Part shown: positions 41,655-44,880 of the stretch, piece after piece
Layout of the letters: the number at the start of each line of letters is the position of its first letter
How positions within the stretch are numbered: position 1 is the first letter of the stretch
Assembly: GCA_002497245.1 (NCBI GenBank)
Contig: DANB01000015.1
Coordinates: 1 to 44,880, forward strand
Length of the DNA: 44,880 bases
Direction of reading: 5' to 3'
From: Euryarchaeota archaeon UBA439
GTDB taxonomy: Archaea; Thermoplasmatota; Poseidoniia; Poseidoniales; Thalassarchaeaceae
Notes under the pieces: generated by a model
What the model was told of the DNA's origin: nothing
What the model saw: the letters and a program-made list of their open reading frames with translations, nothing else
The model's database searches: none
Translations under genes and position numbers: made by a program

Positions 41655-42524
41655 ATGATGGATTTTGATGAGGTTAGAGGTGTTCTAACACCTAAAAGTA
41701 CTTCATTAGATGAGAAACTTTCAGAATTCAGAGAAGATAGAGATAACTGGAATGCTAAAGTCAAAAAATACTTGACTGAAAGAAACGAAATTAATAGACA
41801 AGTTAAGGAATTAATTAGTGAGGTTCAAAATCAAAAAGTAATAAGAGACGAAGCTAATTCTAAAGTCAAAGATCTCAAAATTATTCGAGCAGAAAGGTCC
41901 TCTGTTCTAAAACAACTTCGAGCGGAATTACAGGAAAAAAGACCTGTTGAACAGAAGAAAGCGGAAAAGAAAGAAAAGAAACGTAATGAAAGATCTATCA
42001 GAAATGATATTGAAAAAATGGATATGAAGTTCAATTATGGACATTTTCAAGGTAAGGAAAGAAATTTTGAAAGACAAATGAAAAAACTATACCAAGAGTT
42101 GAAAGAAATTAAGCAACAAAAGAAAGAGAATATTTTTTCAGAACTAGAATCACAAATAAGAAAGGCAGCAAAATCTCAAGAAGAAGCACACAGACTTGTA
42201 GAAGATGCTGTTAACACCGCTCAAGAATCTCATGATTTAATGATTGAATTATCAGAAGAAGTAGATAGATTAAGAGCAAAGGCAAATACATCTCAAGAAG
42301 GAGTAATACGTTCAAAAAGAGAAGCTGACTTATTACATAACAAATATGTAGTTTCACTGAGAAGTATTCATTCTATTCAAGATTTATTTAAGGCAATGAT
42401 TGCACAAGAGAAAGATATTGAGGACGATGATGGTAGCAAACTAGAGGTTACCGACTTGATGTCTAGATTGATGTCAGGAGACACTCTGTCGACTGAAGAA
42501 CTGATGGCTTTACAAAGAAACTAA
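41655..42524 (+). CDS. Coiled-coil protein 4 of the divergent locus (COG1340-like)
   Basis: 289-residue charged coiled-coil protein from ATG 41655 (AGGTG 7 bases upstream); ATG 41658 is an alternative. Helical coiled coil spans about 20-245 (RDNWNAKVKKYLTERNEINR, QVKELISEVQNQKVIRDEA, LYQELKEIKQQKKEN, AHRLVEDAVNTAQESHDLM). FNYGHFQGKERNFERQMKKL in the middle resembles COG1340 proteins. The C-terminus LMSGDTLSTEELMALQRN matches the GDxLxTxEL motif of protein 3. Unlike proteins 1-3 it has no lysine/arginine-rich tail. It is convergent with the orphan gene downstream, stops 1 base apart. Confidence 0.8.
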   Translation: MMDFDEVRGVLTPKSTSLDEKLSEFREDRDNWNAKVKKYLTERNEINRQVKELISEVQNQKVIRDEANSKVKDLKIIRAERSSVLKQLRAELQEKRPVEQKKAEKKEKKRNERSIRNDIEKMDMKFNYGHFQGKERNFERQMKKLYQELKEIKQQKKENIFSELESQIRKAAKSQEEAHRLVEDAVNTAQESHDLMIELSEEVDRLRAKANTSQEGVIRSKREADLLHNKYVVSLRSIHSIQDLFKAMIAQEKDIEDDDGSKLEVTDLMSRLMSGDTLSTEELMALQRN

Positions 42525-42525
42525 G

Positions 42526-43467
42526 TTACAAATCGTAAGTCTTTCCATTGTGGCTATGAAGTATTTTTTCTTCTCCATCTTCAAATATTAATTTCCATGC
42601 AGGGATTTGTGCGTACTGAAAATCAAAATTCAGTGAGGATAAATCGACTCTCCACCATTCAAGCATCGTTGACTTAACTAATTCTGTCGCATCATTTGAT
42701 TCTTCTTTCTTTCGGAAATCAAGCATTGGTTTAAGATTGGTTTTTAATTGATCTAATGAAAGCCAATTATCCTCTGAAGTTTTAATTCTCCGAAGATTAG
42801 GAGAATTAAGGAAAATCTGTTCTTCGCTAAAAGGAATCACCTTTTTCATCCAGGGATCCTCGATAAAAGTCCATTTTTTCCCATCCTTAATAGAGTCAGG
42901 ACCTATCATTGTGCCAGAAATTTTCCATAGTTTAGCCAATAAAAATACTGGCATGGAATTTAAAGAACCTGAAGGTTCTGTTTGGAGCCAATCTTCTAAT
43001 TTAATTACTGGATTGAGAGTTATAGTCTCATTTTGCCGGCTATTGTTAATATCTTCAAAAATATCATCTTCGACTAAAATCTGTTCATTTGAAGGATTTT
43101 TAACAATTAAATCGCCCCTTAGCACAGATTCGCCAATCCACCTAGATAATTTATCTGGCCCCCAGGTGATGACTTTGAAATCATCAGGTAAATTAACAAG
43201 AACATCTTCAGTAATTTTTCTTTCACTAAGTATCCAATGTCGATTTCCGGGTGCGTCAATAGACCATCTTTCAATTTCATTTTTAGAAATAGGTAATATG
43301 TCTGACTGAACATGCCAAATATATACTGAAGAATCACTCATTTCATCTAAATCAAGTAGCTTTTCTGCAATTCCGAGGCATTTAAATCCGTAAATATTGA
43401 AGGTTTTTTCTGAAGGTTCTAAACTAACTGTTCGAGAATTAAGAATGGCTCGAACAATTTCTTCCAT
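42526..43467 (-). CDS. Unrecognised soluble protein
   Basis: 313-residue protein with no signal peptide or membrane helix. It is rich in Trp, Asp and Glu (VYIWHVQSDILP, HWILSERKITEDVL, VITWGPDKLSRWIGE, MLEWWRVDLSSLNF). WGPDKLSRWIGESVLRGDL in the middle resembles the DNA-end or restriction-like helices of some Thermoplasmatota hypotheticals, but this is not a firm match. The start codon lies inside a perfect hairpin, and the promoter has an 8-bp inverted repeat around its TATA box. The function is unknown; the promoter suggests tight control. Confidence 0.7.
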   Translation of the reverse strand: MEEIVRAILNSRTVSLEPSEKTFNIYGFKCLGIAEKLLDLDEMSDSSVYIWHVQSDILPISKNEIERWSIDAPGNRHWILSERKITEDVLVNLPDDFKVITWGPDKLSRWIGESVLRGDLIVKNPSNEQILVEDDIFEDINNSRQNETITLNPVIKLEDWLQTEPSGSLNSMPVFLLAKLWKISGTMIGPDSIKDGKKWTFIEDPWMKKVIPFSEEQIFLNSPNLRRIKTSEDNWLSLDQLKTNLKPMLDFRKKEESNDATELVKSTMLEWWRVDLSSLNFDFQYAQIPAWKLIFEDGEEKILHSHNGKTYDL

Positions 43468-43481
43468 ACCATCGGGTATGG
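43464..43481 (-). promoter_or_regulatory. Hairpin covering the start codon of the 42526-43467 gene
   Basis: CCATACC-ATCG-GGTATGG, 7-bp perfect arms with 4 bases between. On the mRNA strand the right arm GGTATGG contains the ATG start codon, so folding would hide it. Confidence 0.55.
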
Positions 43482-43497
43482 CTACATCACTTCAAAA

Positions 43498-43526
43498 CAA
43501 CTATCGAAATATAACTAAGATAGTTG
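43498..43526. promoter_or_regulatory. Inverted repeat flanking a TATA box
   Basis: CAACTATC (43498-43505) and GATAGTTG (43519-43526) are perfect 8-bp arms. The 13-base spacer holds TTATAT on the minus strand. Initiation about 25 bases on would be near 43486, just before the start-codon hairpin. A repressor bound here would occlude TBP. Confidence 0.55.
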
Positions 43527-43549
43527 AATTGTTCACTAACAGAAAGCAT

Positions 43550-43846
43550 TCAAACATTCATTGAAAGAGAGAGCAATTCACTCTGCCCAGGATCCAAAAC
43601 ACATACTGCGCTAACAGGAAATGGTTTGGCACATGCAGCACCGAGTTGTCTGTTCACCAAAGTAACTTGATGAAGTGTCACATCAGGATGATTTTGTTTG
43701 ATATCAGAAATATATTCTTTAGGGCAATTTGCGGCCAATAAGACCATTCTAGCGTCACCCTTTGAGCAAGCACTTTTTGTTTGTCGTTGCCCGAAAAGTA
43801 AATTTCCTGTACTAATTCCTTGTTTTAATTGTCTTGCTAAATCCAT
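43550..43846 (-). CDS. rpl30e: Ribosomal protein eL30
   Basis: 98-residue L7Ae/L30e-fold ribosomal protein of the large subunit. MDLARQLKQGISTGNLLFGQ, KGDARMVLLAANCPKEYISD and a C-terminal helix after GAACAKPFPVSAVCVLDPG match archaeal eL30. GGGGG precedes the ATG after the RNA polymerase gene, 11 bases away. The rpoA2-rpl30e order is the standard archaeal arrangement, normally followed by nusA and rps12, which are not seen downstream here. Confidence 0.92.
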   Translation of the reverse strand: MDLARQLKQGISTGNLLFGQRQTKSACSKGDARMVLLAANCPKEYISDIKQNHPDVTLHQVTLVNRQLGAACAKPFPVSAVCVLDPGQSELLSLSMNV

Positions 43847-43857
43847 AAAAAATCCCC

Positions 43858-44880
43858 CTATAAGTCCTCTGGTATGTAAAATAAGTCAACGCTTCCTGTA
43901 CCTAAGGCAACAGGTTGTCCAACAATAATATTCTCAGTAACGCCTCTTAATTCATCTCTTTCACCAATTATTCCGGCTCTAAGAAGATGAGTTACTGTTA
44001 CTTCGAACGCGGACCTTGCAAGTATACTATGTTTAGTACCGCTAACTCCATGACGTCCAATAGCACGTACTTCACCCTCACTAGTCATTACATCTGCAAC
44101 CATCAATAAATGTCTCACATCGACATCGAGACCAGCGCCTTCTAGTGTCAGAAGCATTTCATTAATTATTGCTTGACGTGCCGCTTCAATTCCAAGATAG
44201 TCATGTATTTCAGTGATATTGTTCGTATAGGTTCTAGATCGGTCTACACCAGCATATTCGCTGACCTTAGATAGATTAGAACCAATTGTTGAAATATAAT
44301 ACTCTCCTGTTTCAGCATTCGGACCTTGTACGTTAGCCCTCATTATATCAGGAAGACCTTTTAGTCGTAATTTCTTAATTTTCTCCTCTAATTGTAGTAA
44401 AGCAGTATATGTTGGTGGATCACTAGCAAGAGTTGCTAGCTCTTCTTCCTTTGCAACTCCTGGTATAATCTTCAAAGTTTTAGGCTTATCATCGTTATCT
44501 GCTTGAACAAACAACCTTAGAGCACGAGATAATTTATCACGGACTTCTGCACCTGTCATTTTCTTAACGCGAAGATTAGCATTATTAAGTGAAAGAATGA
44601 TGTGTCTTTGTGTAATATCTACGTCAATATTGGCTATATCACGTGTTGTTGTGGTTTCTAACCCTGCTGCAATCTCCTGAACCAACTTTTGGTTAGTTCG
44701 AAGAGGTTTGCCTTTTGCATTGTTTTCATCAAGATATATTCTCATTGTAGGAGTTTTAGGCACTTTTCTAGCATCTACAATCTCAATAATACGTGGAAGC
44801 CCCTGTGTAACGTTTACTGTAGCCACACCTGCATAGTGGAATGTTCTCATGGTCATCTGTGTACCTGGTTCACCAATTGA
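43858..44880 (-). CDS. rpoA2: DNA-directed RNA polymerase subunit A'' (partial, 5' end outside window)
   Basis: The frame runs from the right edge (codons GEPGTQ upstream of the first visible Met) to the TAA at 43858, giving 340 C-terminal residues. GEPGTQMTMRTFHYAGVA is the highly conserved segment after the trigger loop of the largest subunit. HDYLGIEAARQAIINEMLLT, DVRHLLMVADVMTSEGEVRA, IGRHGVSGTKHSILARSAFE and ENIIVGQPVALGTGSVDLFY complete the jaw and cleft end. Whether the gene is a separate A'' or fused to A' cannot be decided from this window. Confidence 0.95.
   Translation of the reverse strand, partial: SIGEPGTQMTMRTFHYAGVATVNVTQGLPRIIEIVDARKVPKTPTMRIYLDENNAKGKPLRTNQKLVQEIAAGLETTTTRDIANIDVDITQRHIILSLNNANLRVKKMTGAEVRDKLSRALRLFVQADNDDKPKTLKIIPGVAKEEELATLASDPPTYTALLQLEEKIKKLRLKGLPDIMRANVQGPNAETGEYYISTIGSNLSKVSEYAGVDRSRTYTNNITEIHDYLGIEAARQAIINEMLLTLEGAGLDVDVRHLLMVADVMTSEGEVRAIGRHGVSGTKHSILARSAFEVTVTHLLRAGIIGERDELRGVTENIIVGQPVALGTGSVDLFYIPEDL

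Noticed and set aside
1..44880. Search by eye for CRISPR arrays, insertion sequences, integrase or phage genes, rRNA and further tRNAs
   Set aside because: No regularly spaced repeats, transposase motifs, attachment-site pairs or other cloverleaf sequences were seen.

Overview
The window is a compact, clearly AT-rich archaeal chromosome segment that most resembles marine Euryarchaeota of Marine Group II/III (Poseidoniales and relatives, Thermoplasmatota). The archaeal core markers are RNA polymerase A'', ribosomal proteins eL30 and eS1, aCPSF1/FttA next to the proteasome beta subunit, archaeal-type TrpRS, ZPR1, SepF, tRNA-splicing endonuclease and a COG1325 RNA-binding protein. Mixed in are genes of bacterial look: ThyA, FolA, a PlsC-like acyltransferase and a three-gene proton-translocating transhydrogenase. 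There are also many secreted or surface proteins with one C-terminal membrane anchor, as is typical of marine heterotrophic archaea. The lineage is inferred from gene content only.

Layout. 1-1464: end of an unrecognised gene and a two-helix membrane protein. 1461-6588 (minus): PfkB-family kinase, a surface protein, Xaa-Pro aminopeptidase and a radical SAM enzyme of the MqnC/CofH family. 6669-7679 (plus): tRNA endonuclease. 7684-11522 (minus): M6 metalloprotease, TatC and a Reeler-like protein with a CSCH motif. 11597-14498 (minus): pntAA-pntAB-pntB. 14616-17251: CPBP protease, malate dehydrogenase, Nudix hydrolase, tRNA-Pro(UGG). 17289-24430: zinc-ribbon protein, small membrane protein, aCPSF1, PsmB, SepF, ZPR1, TrpRS, saccharopine-dehydrogenase-like protein. 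24425-28946: surface protein, PlsC, ThyA, FolA, DUF2071, DCC protein. 28943-34525: lipoprotein hydrolase, MazG-like, MTAP-like phosphorylase, eS1-SAP, COG1325, ferredoxin, PdxS.

The most unusual part is 34526-42524. It is a divergent locus with four coiled-coil proteins (COG1340-like), a polytopic membrane protein, a DtxR-type metalloregulator, and a surface protein whose single membrane helix leads to a cytoplasmic tail with two zinc ribbons. The two arms diverge from a 95-bp intergenic region that holds two overlapping perfect inverted repeats. The organisation suggests a co-regulated, membrane-linked coiled-coil scaffold of unknown function, and it is my best candidate for an undescribed system. 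The window closes with an orphan gene with elaborate promoter symmetry and the eL30/rpoA2 ribosomal-polymerase operon.

Genes are packed tightly. Same-strand neighbours often overlap by 1-4 bases, and eight convergent pairs meet with overlapping or nearly touching stop codons. No intergenic stretch exceeds 300 bases. I saw no insertion sequences, CRISPR arrays, rRNA genes or prophage. Several housekeeping genes carry short GC-rich perfect hairpins at or near their predicted mRNA 5' ends.
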